Below are positions 15,589 through 24,595 of a stretch of DNA of 42,045 bases, piece after piece. Numbering within the stretch: position 1 is the first letter of the stretch; each line of letters starts with the position of its first letter. Under the pieces are notes generated by a model that was not told the DNA's origin, searched no databases, and saw only the letters and a list, made by a program, of their open reading frames with translations. Position numbers and translations under genes: made by a program. Source of the stretch: Oscillospiraceae bacterium (GTDB lineage Bacteria > Bacillota > Clostridia > Oscillospirales > QAMX01); the NCBI GenBank assembly GCA_015067705.1, contig SVLW01000016.1, positions 1-42,045 of the forward strand. The letters are read 5' to 3'.

Positions 15589-15624
15589 AAAAGCCAAGCT
15601 GAAACGCATCAGCTTGGCTTTTTT
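15589..15624. terminator. Bidirectional terminator after recR
   Basis: AAGCCAAGCTGA (15591-15602) pairs with TCAGCTTGGCTT (15609-15620), followed by TTTT; an A-run before it serves the minus strand. It ends the SRP-dnaX-ybaB-recR unit and the facing GRE-side unit. Its core stem, AGCCAAGCTG, recurs in the terminator at 25077. Confidence 0.9.
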
Positions 15625-15627
15625 ATG

Positions 15628-16002
15628 TTATTTTGCGCGTTTTTCTTTCCACTGGTGATAAGCGGCATCCACAGGAAACGAGAGCAGCAGGATGACGGCA
15701 TACGCCACCGTCCAGATGATCCAGAGATTGTTCGTCCTACCTCCCCCGGGATCCACGCCGTCCGACTGAAATAGTACGCCGAGGAAGAAACTGATGAGAT
15801 AGCCCGCACCGGTGAGGAGCATGGCGATGGGTTTTCGGCATACGGCGAAAATCGCCAGAACCAGAAGCCCCACCACAAATAGGATCCACGGCCATTGGTG
15901 CATCCCATGCAGGGAAAGCAGTCCATAGCGGCAAAGGAAATACCCGCCGCCCAGAAGGAGGTATGCCGAGAGCTGTATCAACACGTTCTGTTTCTTCGTC
16001 AT
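15628..16002 (-). CDS. Small four-helix membrane protein, unknown
   Basis: A 124-residue protein with about four membrane segments: residues 8-28, 36-53, 60-80 and 93-113, ending in a basic tail (YHQWKEKRAK). No motif or family is recognised. It is the last minus-strand gene before the recR terminator and lies 40 bases after the DUF4177 gene; whether it belongs to the GRE operon is unclear. The ribosome site before ATG 16002 is GAAAGGGG. Confidence 0.7.
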   Translation of the reverse strand: MTKKQNVLIQLSAYLLLGGGYFLCRYGLLSLHGMHQWPWILFVVGLLVLAIFAVCRKPIAMLLTGAGYLISFFLGVLFQSDGVDPGGGRTNNLWIIWTVAYAVILLLSFPVDAAYHQWKEKRAK

Positions 16003-16042
16003 ACGTTCGCCCCTTTCTGCAAATGGGAACCGTTATAGCATC

Positions 16043-16192
16043 CTAGGCTTCTCTGGAAAAAGTAATCAGCAAACAGATCTGCCATTGGTTCCAATAGGCA
16101 ACACTGACTACTTCCCAGCCCTTTTTTGCCATCTCATTCATCACACGTTCGGCCTCTTTTTTGCGAACTTCCAGAACTTTATATTCTTTCAT
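16043..16192 (-). CDS. DUF4177 family protein, 49 residues
   Basis: A short gene that reads MKEYKVLEVRKKEAERVMNE, then MAKKGWEVVSVAYWNQWQIC and a closing LLITFSREA. The YKVLEV strand, the helix with AERVMNEMAKKGWEVVSV and the LLITFSRE strand are the DUF4177 pattern, small proteins found in many Firmicutes with unknown role. ATG 16192 has GGAAAGGAA upstream. It starts 30 bases after the activase gene ends, so it is likely in the same transcript. It is too short for a simple length cut-off but the motif makes it a real gene. Confidence 0.8.
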   Translation of the reverse strand: MKEYKVLEVRKKEAERVMNEMAKKGWEVVSVAYWNQWQICLLITFSREA

Positions 16193-16222
16193 GGATTGGT
16201 TCCTTTCCAGAAAAAGAAAAGC

Positions 16223-17113
16223 TTACTTCACAAACACTTCCGCCTTCGCGCCCTCGAAATACTTCGCGGCGTTTGCCATCCAGGCGGCATCCGGCTCGTC
16301 ACAGGTGATCTCGTAGTTTTGCCCGATATCCGCGTACTTGCCGATGCCGTAGCGGTGATAATGCAAAAGCTCGATCCGCTCCACAGGCAGGGGCTTTAAG
16401 TATTCCGCGATCTTCTGAATTTCCTCATCCGTGTGATACTGCGGGATCATGGGTACGCGCACCCAGACGCGGGCGCCCCGCGCCAAAAGCTTCGGCAGGT
16501 TTTCGAGGATCAGGGCGTTATCGGTGCCAACGGCCTCCCGGTGCAGTTCCGGGGTCGCCATCTTGATATCATAGAGGAAAAGATTCACATAGGGCAGGAT
16601 GCTCTCATACCGGGCAAAATCCTGCAGTCCCGCGGTGTCCACGGCAACCGGGATCCCGGCGATGCGAGCCAGCATCAGCAGTTCCCGCAGGAAGGGCAGC
16701 TGCAGCATGGGATCGCCGCCGGAAATGGTGATACCGCCGCCGGAGGTCTCATAGAAGTTCCGATCCCGTAAAAGCTCTGAGAAGAGCGCTGCGGCGCTGG
16801 TCTCGTAGGCATTCATCTCAAGTGCCTTCGCCGGGCAGACCTCCGCGCACTTGCCGCAGCGGATGCAGCGGGCGCGGTCGATCCGGTGTCCCTCTTCGGT
16901 GAAGCTGTGCGCCCCCACCGGACAGGCGGCCATACAGGCACCGCAGCCGATACAGAGGGTATCGTGATATAAAAGTACCGGGGCATTCGGGATACACTCG
17001 GGATTGTGGCACCACTTGCACTTCAGATTGCATCCACGCAGAAACACCGTGGTGCGTATACCGGGGCCGTCATCCAGAGAGAAACGCTGTACCTTTGATA
17101 CAAATCCGTTCAT
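16223..17113 (-). CDS. Glycyl-radical enzyme activating protein
   Basis: A radical SAM enzyme that makes the glycyl radical in its partner enzyme. The 296-residue protein has the CX3CX2C cluster at C28, C32, C35 (RGCNLKCKWCHNPEC), then an inserted ferredoxin-like domain with two [4Fe-4S] motifs: C54/C57/C60/C64 and C83/C86/C89/C93. The GGGITISGGDPMLQ block (about 124-137) and FLYDIKMATPELH follow. The two-cluster insert marks the activases of dehydratase/lyase-type glycyl radical enzymes rather than the short PflA. It is 14 bases downstream of the GRE gene, which is surely its target. Confidence 0.95.
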   Translation of the reverse strand: MNGFVSKVQRFSLDDGPGIRTTVFLRGCNLKCKWCHNPECIPNAPVLLYHDTLCIGCGACMAACPVGAHSFTEEGHRIDRARCIRCGKCAEVCPAKALEMNAYETSAAALFSELLRDRNFYETSGGGITISGGDPMLQLPFLRELLMLARIAGIPVAVDTAGLQDFARYESILPYVNLFLYDIKMATPELHREAVGTDNALILENLPKLLARGARVWVRVPMIPQYHTDEEIQKIAEYLKPLPVERIELLHYHRYGIGKYADIGQNYEITCDEPDAAWMANAAKYFEGAKAEVFVK

Positions 17114-17127
17114 TTCATTCCCCTCCC

Positions 17128-19419
17128 TTAGCCTGCGTATTCCGTGCGGGCGATGATCTCGTCCTGCAGGGTACTGGACAGATTATAGAAATAGGCAGAG
17201 AAGCCGGACACGCGCACCACCAGATTGCGGTACTTCTGCGGATCCGCCTTGGCGGCCAGCAGAGTCTCCCGGCTGACTACATTGAACTGGATCTCCAGGC
17301 CGCCCAGGGCGAAATAAGTGCGGATCAGCTCCCGCACGCCCAGGCGATGCTCCCGCTGCTTTAAGAATGCGGGGTTGAACTTCATGTCAAGCACCAGACC
17401 GTTGCCGCAGTGCTGCTGCGGCAGCTTGACGGAGGACAGCACCACTGCCGTGGGGCTCTGGCGGTCGGCGCCCTGGCAGGGGGACATGCCGTTTGCCAGA
17501 GAAAGGCCGCGGTGTCTGCCATCCGGCAGCGCGCCGGTCTTTTCACCCATGAAGGAATGGCTGTCTACCGTATAAAGGCCCATCTGCCAGCGAGAACCAA
17601 AGGGATTGCGGAACTCCGTGGTGACACGGAAGAAGAGATTCGTCAGTTCCTGGGCCACACGGTCGGTCTCCGGGTCGTCGTTGCCGAAGCGGCAGGGCAG
17701 ATTGTCGGCCAGCAGGCGCAGACCCTCATGACCTTCGAAGTCATTCCGGCAAATCTCAGCCAGCTGCGGCAGCGTGACAAGCTTCCGCTCATATACCAGT
17801 TCACGAATGGCCATCAGGGAGTCCACCGCGTCGGCCACGCCGCAGGAATTGAGGGACGAGAAGTGATAGACACCGCCGCCGCCCGACACATCTTTACCGG
17901 AGTCGTAACAGCCGGTCATGGTAGAGGACATAAACGGCACCGGGAAATTGGCGGCATAGGTGGAGTCGAGGAGATTGGCGCAGCGGATGCCCAGACGGGT
18001 GGCTTCCGCCAGTTCCTCCTGGTACCACCGGTAGAATTCTTCAAAGCTCTGGATCTCGCCGAGATCTCTCGGCTTTACGATGGGCATCCGGTCGCCGCGG
18101 ATGGAGCACATCCCGCCGGACAGCATGGTGTCCAGCACCTTGGCCCAGTTCACGCGAAGCTCTTCCGTGTTCGAGTATTCAAGACCGCCCAGGGACGGCT
18201 CCACGCAGCCTACCACACCGTAGCGCCAGGCATGCTCCGGCGCCGCGCCGGCCTCGATCTTGGCGGGGATGACGGCGGCATCGTTAAAGAGCGCCGGGAA
18301 GCCCAGGCCGGTATCGATCAGATCCTGCACCTCGTTCCACATCCCGTCGTCCATATCCGGATGATAGCGGAAGGAGACCAGCGGCTGGTCAAACATGGTC
18401 TTGCGGCTGGCACGGAGGGCCATGACGGTGAGATCATTGCCGGCAAAGCGGCCGTTCTCGTCACAGCCGCCCAGACAGACATTCTGGAAGCCCTGCATCA
18501 GTTGGGCAAACTTCACCCACAGGGCGTCGATCAGGACGCTGGCGCCATCAAAATCAATGGTGCCCGCCCGCAGTTCTGCGGCATAATAGGGATAAAGGAT
18601 CTGGTCCAGCCGCCCAAGGGACAGAGAACCCGTGACGGACTCACAGATAATGGCGTCGTGCACCAGTAAAAGAAGCTGTACCGCCTGGAAGAAGGTCTCG
18701 GGTCTTCCCTCCGCCACCTGCTCACAGGCCTCCGCAATGCGGCGCAGGGTATCCTGATACATGGGCTCTGCCGTGGCCATGGCGCGGCGGGCGGAATCCG
18801 CATAGCGGCGGATATACTGCACCACTGCCCGGTCCGAGAGCAGCATGGCGCGGATCTGGGCGCGCTGGGCGTCGGTCTTCGCCGCGGCCAGGGCGGCCTC
18901 GCCCTCTTCGATGAGCTTTGAAAAACCGCAGGTGAGGACGCGCTCATAGCCTGCGATGTTGTGGCCGATGTTATACCGGCCGTAAAGGCCATGATCCCGG
19001 CCGGACAGCATCCGGCGGAAGAGCCGCCCCTCGGGACTGTCCCAGGTCTTGCCGGTGACGGCGAAATAGCCGTCCATTTCCTTGCGGACTTCGTAATTCT
19101 CGTAGTTTAAGAGCATGGGCTTGCGGTCCGCCTGCTTCTCCGGCACGCCTTTGGGCGCGGAAAGGGGCATGGCGGTGGCATAGCCATAGTAGTGAAGCTG
19201 TCCCGCCAGAAGGTCGTGGGGCAGCACCGTGACATCTTTCTCCAGTAAAAAAGCATGATAGGCATGGGCGATCTGCATCACCTTCGGCTCTGCGGCGTGC
19301 TCCGCCATGACACGCTCGTACACCTGATAGCGCAGACCGTGGTCGGCGGTGATGATATCGTCTTCAAAATGATCGATCAGATATTGGACGCGGGGATCCA
19401 CCCGGTATTCCGGTAGCAT
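17128..19419 (-). CDS. Glycyl radical enzyme, eliminase type, substrate unknown
   Basis: A 763-residue pyruvate formate-lyase superfamily enzyme. The radical glycine is G739 in VRVSGFSAYF, 24 residues from the C-terminus. The thiyl cysteine is C405 in GVVGCVEPS, with E407 two residues on. A C-x-E active site is typical of glycerol, propanediol, hydroxyproline and choline-type eliminases; formate lyases have C-C instead. H153 in IGHNIAGYE may be the conserved active-site His. No microcompartment, aldehyde dehydrogenase or reductase genes are near, so the substrate cannot be named. It is O2-sensitive in all known members. It leads an operon with its activase. ATG 19419 has GAGGTG upstream. Confidence 0.95.
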   Translation of the reverse strand: MLPEYRVDPRVQYLIDHFEDDIITADHGLRYQVYERVMAEHAAEPKVMQIAHAYHAFLLEKDVTVLPHDLLAGQLHYYGYATAMPLSAPKGVPEKQADRKPMLLNYENYEVRKEMDGYFAVTGKTWDSPEGRLFRRMLSGRDHGLYGRYNIGHNIAGYERVLTCGFSKLIEEGEAALAAAKTDAQRAQIRAMLLSDRAVVQYIRRYADSARRAMATAEPMYQDTLRRIAEACEQVAEGRPETFFQAVQLLLLVHDAIICESVTGSLSLGRLDQILYPYYAAELRAGTIDFDGASVLIDALWVKFAQLMQGFQNVCLGGCDENGRFAGNDLTVMALRASRKTMFDQPLVSFRYHPDMDDGMWNEVQDLIDTGLGFPALFNDAAVIPAKIEAGAAPEHAWRYGVVGCVEPSLGGLEYSNTEELRVNWAKVLDTMLSGGMCSIRGDRMPIVKPRDLGEIQSFEEFYRWYQEELAEATRLGIRCANLLDSTYAANFPVPFMSSTMTGCYDSGKDVSGGGGVYHFSSLNSCGVADAVDSLMAIRELVYERKLVTLPQLAEICRNDFEGHEGLRLLADNLPCRFGNDDPETDRVAQELTNLFFRVTTEFRNPFGSRWQMGLYTVDSHSFMGEKTGALPDGRHRGLSLANGMSPCQGADRQSPTAVVLSSVKLPQQHCGNGLVLDMKFNPAFLKQREHRLGVRELIRTYFALGGLEIQFNVVSRETLLAAKADPQKYRNLVVRVSGFSAYFYNLSSTLQDEIIARTEYAG

Positions 19420-19449
19420 AAGGACACCTCATTTCTTTCTATTGGGACT

Positions 19450-19465
19450 GCTCCCTTTTGGGAGC
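19450..19465 (-). promoter_or_regulatory. Leader hairpin upstream of the GRE gene
   Basis: GCTCCC/GGGAGC with a 4-base loop, 31 bases before the GRE start, within the predicted transcript. No T-run follows; it may be a stabiliser or a regulatory stem. Confidence 0.35.
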
Positions 19466-19483
19466 GATGATTCTCTCAGCTGT

Positions 19484-19512
19484 ATTCTATCATCCCGCCC
19501 CGCCCCTTGCAA
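19484..19512 (-). promoter_or_regulatory. Promoter of the GRE operon
   Basis: On the minus strand TTGCAA (19507-19512) and TAGAAT (19484-19489) are 17 bases apart. A better -35, TTGACA, sits 23 bases upstream of that TTGCAA but has no -10 at the right distance. Confidence 0.5.
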
Positions 19513-19576
19513 CCGCAAATTCCCGGGATTGTCAAATTATTTCCGCCGGGGACAGAAAAAATTATCACATCTGATA

Positions 19577-19605
19577 TTGCGCCGAAACCTATTTTGGGAT
19601 ACAAT
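19577..19605 (+). promoter_or_regulatory. Promoter of the Dpp/Opp-type ABC operon
   Basis: TTGCGC (19577-19582) and TACAAT (19600-19605) are 17 bases apart, giving a 5' leader of about 47 bases. TTGACA at 19610-19615 has a weaker TATTGC 18 bases on, but that start would leave no space before the ribosome site. Confidence 0.55.
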
Positions 19606-19658
19606 GTCCTTGACAACCGAATAGTGAGGGAGATATTGCACTCATAAGGAGGATAAAC

Positions 19659-21206
19659 ATGAAAAAAGCTCGCAAGCTGCTTGCCTTTTTGATGTTGATC
19701 TGTACCGCACTCACCGTTGCACTGAGCGGATGCTCGGGCGACAGGGCAGATGCACCATCTGAAGACGATATTTCCAACACAGGCGATGCCGCATCTTTGC
19801 ATGTCGGCCTCGCAAAAGACCTCGATGATAGTCTTGACCCGCACAAAACGGTATCGGCAGGAACTGAAGAAGTCTTGTTCAATGTATTTGAAGGCCTTGT
19901 CAAGGCCGACCCTCAGGGCAATTTGATTCCCGCCGTTGCCGAACGCTACTCGGTCTCCGAAGACGGAACGCAGTATACCTTCACCCTGCGTGAAGGCATC
20001 ACCTTCCATTCCGGCGACCCGGTCACGGTGGAGGATGTGATATATTCCATCAAACGCTGTGCCGGACTGCTTGCGGACGAACCCGAAGCTCTGGTGACAG
20101 CGTTTTCTGTTATCACCGATGTCCGCGCCGAGGATGAAAAGACCGTGGTGATTGAGATCGAATCCCGGAATCTCGAGTTCATCTCCTATCTCACCTCCGC
20201 CATCATCCCTGCGGACTACGCCGAACAGGACACCGCCCCCATGGGCACCGGTCCTTACATGTTCGTCTCCCGCAGCGCCCAGGAAAACTTCAAGCTGACC
20301 CGTTATGACGGCTATTGGGGCGAAGCTCCCTACATCCGGGACGTGACCTTCAAGATCATGAGTCAGGATGCGCTGGTTACTTCCCTGCTCTCCGGCGCCA
20401 TTGATCTCTGCGCTCATCTGACGCCTGCTCAGGCGGCGGAAGTGGAGGAAAAGTACGACGTGATCACCGGCGGTATGAACAGCGTGCTGGGCGTTTACCT
20501 CAATAACGCCGTGGAGCCTTTGAACGATCCCCTGGTGCGCCAGGCGCTGTGCCACGCCGTGAACGTGGAGGAACTGATGGCCCTGGTCTTTGACGGCAAG
20601 GGCGCGCCGCTTGGCAGCAGTATGTATCCTGCCTTCGGCAAGTACTTCATGGAAGAGCTCACCGGCCGCTATCCCTATGATCCGGATAAATCCCGGGAGC
20701 TGCTTTCTCAGGCCGGATATCCCGACGGCTTCTCCATCACCCTGACCGCCTCCTCCGCTGCCACCCAGTATGTGGAGACCGCCCAGGTGGTGGCCGAGCA
20801 TCTGAAGGCCGTGGGCGTGAATGCCGAGATCATTCTGGTGGACTGGGAGACCTGGGTCTCCGACGTCTACGGCGCCCGGAACTACGAGATGACCATCGTG
20901 GACTTTGACGCCTCTGCCATGACGGCAAGAGCGCTTCTGGAGCGTTTTAACTCCGGTCATGCCAAGAATATCTCGAACTTCGCAAATCCCGCGTATGACG
21001 CCGCGTATCTGCGCGCCGTAGAGGCCGCAAGCGATGAGGAACAGGTGGCCGCTTATCAGGAATGCCAGACCATTCTCTCGGATGACGCCGCCAATATCTA
21101 TCTCATGGATATGCCTGATATGGTAGCGGTTCGACGCGACCTCACCGGCTATACCCTGTACCCCATGTTCATCATCGATCTCGCAAAACTCCAGCCCAAG
21201 GGCTGA
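19659..21206 (+). CDS. ABC transporter substrate-binding lipoprotein, peptide/nickel type
   Basis: A 515-residue family 5 solute-binding protein (DppA/OppA/NikA type). It is a lipoprotein: the N-terminal KKARK is followed by a hydrophobic stretch and the lipobox LSGC with C25. Visible family blocks are ILD-type opening ASLHVGLAKDLDDSLDPHKT, EGLVKADPQGNLIPAVAERY, YTFTLREGITFHSG and GTGPYMFVSRS (about 198-208), then PLVRQALCHAVN. The ligand, peptide or metal or sugar, cannot be told. AAGGAGG at 19646-19652 sets the start. It is first of a four-gene importer operon. Confidence 0.93.
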   Translation: MKKARKLLAFLMLICTALTVALSGCSGDRADAPSEDDISNTGDAASLHVGLAKDLDDSLDPHKTVSAGTEEVLFNVFEGLVKADPQGNLIPAVAERYSVSEDGTQYTFTLREGITFHSGDPVTVEDVIYSIKRCAGLLADEPEALVTAFSVITDVRAEDEKTVVIEIESRNLEFISYLTSAIIPADYAEQDTAPMGTGPYMFVSRSAQENFKLTRYDGYWGEAPYIRDVTFKIMSQDALVTSLLSGAIDLCAHLTPAQAAEVEEKYDVITGGMNSVLGVYLNNAVEPLNDPLVRQALCHAVNVEELMALVFDGKGAPLGSSMYPAFGKYFMEELTGRYPYDPDKSRELLSQAGYPDGFSITLTASSAATQYVETAQVVAEHLKAVGVNAEIILVDWETWVSDVYGARNYEMTIVDFDASAMTARALLERFNSGHAKNISNFANPAYDAAYLRAVEAASDEEQVAAYQECQTILSDDAANIYLMDMPDMVAVRRDLTGYTLYPMFIIDLAKLQPKG

Positions 21207-21235
21207 AACCATTCTGAAAGTAAGGAGGGCGGGCC

Positions 21236-22192
21236 ATGCACACCTTCATGAAAAAAATCGCATCTCTCATTATGACGTTGTTACTGGTGTCCTTCCTCGC
21301 CTTCCTGACCTTTCAGATCATCCCCGGCGACCCGGTCACCAAAATGCTGGGCACCGAGTATACGGAAGAAATGGCCGAAAAGCTGCGGGACGAGATGGGC
21401 CTGAACGATCCCTTCTTCACCCGGTATTTCCGCTGGCTGGGGGATTTCCTCACCGGCGATTTCGGCACGTCCTATTCCTATCGCCAGCCCGTAGGGGAAC
21501 TTCTGGCGGACAAGCTGCCCGTTACCGCCATGCTCTCCGCCATGGCCTTCCTTCTGGTGGTGGTGCTGTCGATTCCTCTGGGCATCTTCCTGGCTTCTCA
21601 TGACGATTCGATCCCCGACCGCATCCTCACGGCGCTCAATCAGATCTCCATGTCCATTCCGCCCTTCTTTCTGGGCATTCTCATGACCCTGATCCTGGGC
21701 CAGACCCTGCATCTCTTTGTCCCCGGCGGCTATGTCTCCTTCCGGGAGGACTTCGGCGCCTGCCTCGCCTATCTCCTCTTCCCCGCCATTGCCATCGCGA
21801 TTCCCAAAACAGCCATGACCATCAAGCTCTTAAAGAGCTCCATCGTCTCGGAATTTGGCCGGGACTATATGCGCACCGCGCTGAGCCGGGGAAACTCCCG
21901 CCGCCGTGCGCTTTATACCCATGTGCTTCGAAATGCCCTCATCCCCGTCGTGACTTTTTTGGCACTCGCGATCCCCGAGATCGTGGCGGGCAGCATTATC
22001 ATCGAACAGGTTTTCACGGTGCCGGGTCTCGGCAAGCTGCTCATCAGCTCGATTTCCAACCGTGACTTCCCCGTGGTGTGCGCCATTGTCATGCTCATCG
22101 CCGTCCTCGTCATTCTCATGAACTTCCTGGCGGATCTTTTATACCGCGTCATCGATCCCCGTATCCGTGTTGATCGGGAGGTGCGTAAATGA
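21236..22192 (+). CDS. ABC transporter permease, DppB/OppB type
   Basis: A 318-residue integral membrane protein with an N-terminal anchor helix (residues 8-30), TMs near 95-125, 130-160, 170-200, 230-260 and 280-305. The EAA-like loop appears as YMRTALSRGNSRRRALYTHVLRNALIP, the contact with the ATPase. LGLNDPFFTRYFRWL and FGTSYSYRQPV after the first helix are standard for DppB. Ribosome site AAGGAGGGCG precedes ATG 21236. Its last four bases overlap the next permease gene (ATGA). Confidence 0.94.
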   Translation: MHTFMKKIASLIMTLLLVSFLAFLTFQIIPGDPVTKMLGTEYTEEMAEKLRDEMGLNDPFFTRYFRWLGDFLTGDFGTSYSYRQPVGELLADKLPVTAMLSAMAFLLVVVLSIPLGIFLASHDDSIPDRILTALNQISMSIPPFFLGILMTLILGQTLHLFVPGGYVSFREDFGACLAYLLFPAIAIAIPKTAMTIKLLKSSIVSEFGRDYMRTALSRGNSRRRALYTHVLRNALIPVVTFLALAIPEIVAGSIIIEQVFTVPGLGKLLISSISNRDFPVVCAIVMLIAVLVILMNFLADLLYRVIDPRIRVDREVRK

Positions 22193-22995
22193 AACGTCAT
22201 CACAGCTATACCATCATCGGCGGCGCCATCTCTGCGCTCATGATCGCGCTGATCGTCCTTGCCATGTTCTGGACGCCCTATGACCCCACGGCCCTCAGCG
22301 TTGGGCCAAAGCTGGACGCCCCTTCCCTCGCCCATCTCATGGGCACCGATAACCTGGGCCGGGATATTTTCAGCCGCGTCTTTGAGGGCGCCGGCACCAC
22401 GCTCACCATTGCGGTGATGACGGTGGCCATCGGTGCGCTCTGCGGTATTCTGATCGGCTCCTTCACCGGCTATTACGGCGGCCCCATCGACCTGATCTTC
22501 ATGCGCATCTGCGACACCGTCACCGCCTTCCCCAGCTTCCTGCTGGCGCTTGTCATCGTCAGTGTGCTGGGCCCCGGCAAATATCATGTGGTCATCGCCC
22601 TTGGCATCCTCTTTATCCCCAGTTTTGCCCGCATCGTCCGGGGCGAGTACGCCCGCGCCGTGACGCAGGACTATGTAGAAAATGCAAAGCTCATGGGCGT
22701 GTCCTCTCTTCGTATTTTATTTGTGCATATTCTGCCCAATGCCCGCAGTGTGCTTTTCTCTGCGCTGGCCATTGGCTTTAATAACGCCGTGCTGGCAGAG
22801 GCCAGCATGAGCTATCTGGGCATCGGCGTCCAGCCCCCGGATCCCAGTCTGGGCCGGATGCTGTCGGAGGCGCAGACCTATTGGTATTCCGCGCCCTGGT
22901 TTGCCATTTGCACGGGACTCTGCCTCGTGCTTCTGATCCTGGGCTTTACATTACTGGGTGAGGGTCTCACCAGAGAGGCGGGAGATCATGCTTGA
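22189..22995 (+). CDS. ABC transporter permease, DppC/OppC type
   Basis: A 268-residue membrane protein with an N-terminal helix (10-30), the [16 protein letters not shown] motif of DppC (about 48-63), five further helices and the EAA loop [41 protein letters not shown] near the C-terminus is typical. It pairs with the upstream permease to form the channel of the importer. It overlaps the start of the ATPase gene by eight bases, so the three genes are translationally coupled. Confidence 0.94.
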   Translation: MKRHHSYTIIGGAISALMIALIVLAMFWTPYDPTALSVGPKLDAPSLAHLMGTDNLGRDIFSRVFEGAGTTLTIAVMTVAIGALCGILIGSFTGYYGGPIDLIFMRICDTVTAFPSFLLALVIVSVLGPGKYHVVIALGILFIPSFARIVRGEYARAVTQDYVENAKLMGVSSLRILFVHILPNARSVLFSALAIGFNNAVLAEASMSYLGIGVQPPDPSLGRMLSEAQTYWYSAPWFAICTGLCLVLLILGFTLLGEGLTREAGDHA

Positions 22996-24499
22996 AATCC
23001 GGAATCTGTCTCTGACCTTCACGGGAAACCGCGGCTTTGAAGTCGTGGATGATATGAATCTCACGGTGTCCCCCGGCGAGGTCCTGGGCATCGTGGGCGA
23101 ATCCGGCTCCGGCAAGACCACGGCCGCACTGGCGGTGGCGGGTTTACTCGACCGCAAAAAGGTCCGCATGGAAGGCGAAATCCTGCTGGACGGCCGGAAT
23201 CTTCTGACCCTCTCTGAGGCCGGGTACCGGGAGATCCGCGGCCGCGAGATCGCCATGGTGTTCCAGGAGCCCATTTCCTCTCTCGATCCCCTGATGCCCA
23301 TCGGCCGTCAGGTGGAGGAGGCGCTTTTGCTGCACACCGATCTCTCCCCCGACGCCCGCCGTGCCGCGGCGCTTAAGGCACTCTCGGCGGTGGAGCTTGA
23401 TGCACCAGAAGCCCTTTACGGGAAATTTCCCCATGAGCTCTCCGGCGGTATGTGCCAGCGGGTCATGCTGGCCGCCGCCATTGTGACCCATCCCGGTCTT
23501 TTGATCTGTGACGAGCCCACCACCGCTCTGGACGTCAGCGTCCAGGCGCAGATCCTCCGTCTGATCCGCCGTCTGGCGCAGGAGAATCACATGGCGGTGC
23601 TCTTCATCTCCCATGACCTGGGCGTGATTCGGATGCTCTGCGACCGGGTGGCCGTCATGCAGGACGGCCGCATCGTGGAGCAGGGCGACACGGAAGACGT
23701 GTTCCTGCACCCGCAGGATCCTTACACCAAAACCCTTGTGGCGGAGACCCGCCGCCGGGCGGACTTCCGCCCCAGCGAGACCGAGACCGTTCTGCGTCTC
23801 TCCCACGTCCATGCCTCCTATAAGTCCGGCCGGAACAGCGTGGAGGTGCTTCACGACATCAGTTTCTCCGTCCAGCGGGGCGAGATCCTGGGTCTCGTGG
23901 GCGAATCCGGCTGCGGCAAGTCCACCACCGCCCGGGTGGTCACCGGCATTCTCCGTCAGGACTTCGGCACCGTGGAGCGCCACGGCACCCAGCCCCAGAT
24001 GGTGTTCCAGAACCCATTAAGCTCCTTAAACCCCGCGAAAACCGTGGAGTGGATTCTGGAAGAACCCCTCCGCGTGAAGGGCGTCCCCAAGGCGGAGCGC
24101 AAGGCCGCCGTGCGGGAGATCCTCTCCCATGTGGGTCTTGAGGAGGAACATCTCTCCCGTCGCCCGGCACAGCTCTCCGGCGGCCAGCGCCAGCGTGTGG
24201 CCATCGCCGCGGCACTGATCCAGAAGCCCGCCCTCATCGTGGCGGACGAGCCGGTTTCCGCCCTGGACGTCACCACTCAGCAGCAGATTCTGGAACTGAT
24301 CCTTTCCCTGAAGCGGGAATTCGGGATCTCCTATCTCTTCATCTCCCACGATCTGGGCGTGATCTATCGCATCTGCGACCGGGTTCTGGTGATGAAGGAA
24401 GGCCGCATCGTGGAACAGGGCCCCGTGCAGGAGATCTATCACAACCCCAAGGACCCCTACACCAAGCACCTGGCATCCCTTGCCGGGGAAATACAATAA
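22988..24499 (+). CDS. Fused DppD-DppF type ABC ATPase
   Basis: One 503-residue chain carries both ATPases of the importer. The first domain has Walker [10 protein letters not shown] (37-45), signature LSGGM (151-155) and Walker B LLICDEP (171-177). The second has GESGCGKST (305-313), LSGGQ (396-400) and LIVADEP (416-422). Each is followed by SALD or TALD. In most bacteria these are two genes, DppD and DppF; the fusion keeps both sites complete. The start ATG 22988 was chosen because GGCGGGAGATC precedes it; a longer frame would start inside the permease gene without a site. Confidence 0.92.
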   Translation: MLEIRNLSLTFTGNRGFEVVDDMNLTVSPGEVLGIVGESGSGKTTAALAVAGLLDRKKVRMEGEILLDGRNLLTLSEAGYREIRGREIAMVFQEPISSLDPLMPIGRQVEEALLLHTDLSPDARRAAALKALSAVELDAPEALYGKFPHELSGGMCQRVMLAAAIVTHPGLLICDEPTTALDVSVQAQILRLIRRLAQENHMAVLFISHDLGVIRMLCDRVAVMQDGRIVEQGDTEDVFLHPQDPYTKTLVAETRRRADFRPSETETVLRLSHVHASYKSGRNSVEVLHDISFSVQRGEILGLVGESGCGKSTTARVVTGILRQDFGTVERHGTQPQMVFQNPLSSLNPAKTVEWILEEPLRVKGVPKAERKAAVREILSHVGLEEEHLSRRPAQLSGGQRQRVAIAAALIQKPALIVADEPVSALDVTTQQQILELILSLKREFGISYLFISHDLGVIYRICDRVLVMKEGRIVEQGPVQEIYHNPKDPYTKHLASLAGEIQ

Positions 24500-24502
24500 T
24501 AT

Positions 24503-24538
24503 ATGCCGCGAAATAGAACTTTTCGCGGCATCTTTCTT
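24503..24538 (+). terminator. Terminator of the ABC operon
   Basis: ATGCCGCGAAA (24503-24513) pairs with TTTCGCGGCAT (24521-24531), then CTTTCTT. The tail overlaps the -35 box of the next gene. Confidence 0.85.
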
Positions 24539-24565
24539 GCATCATTACACCGAATCCGATAAGAT
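24537..24565 (+). promoter_or_regulatory. Promoter of the second Nudix gene
   Basis: TTGCAT (24537-24542) and TAAGAT (24560-24565) are 17 bases apart, beginning in the tail of the preceding terminator. Confidence 0.5.
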
Positions 24566-24595
24566 ATCAACCACAACGAGATGAGGAGGTCATGT

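Noticed and set aside
17410-18669. 419-codon plus-strand open frame inside the GRE gene
   Set aside because: Antisense shadow; the minus-strand frame has all glycyl radical motifs.
19476-21212. 578-codon minus-strand open frame
   Set aside because: It is the antisense shadow of the importer's binding protein, with His/Gly-rich content and no family motif.
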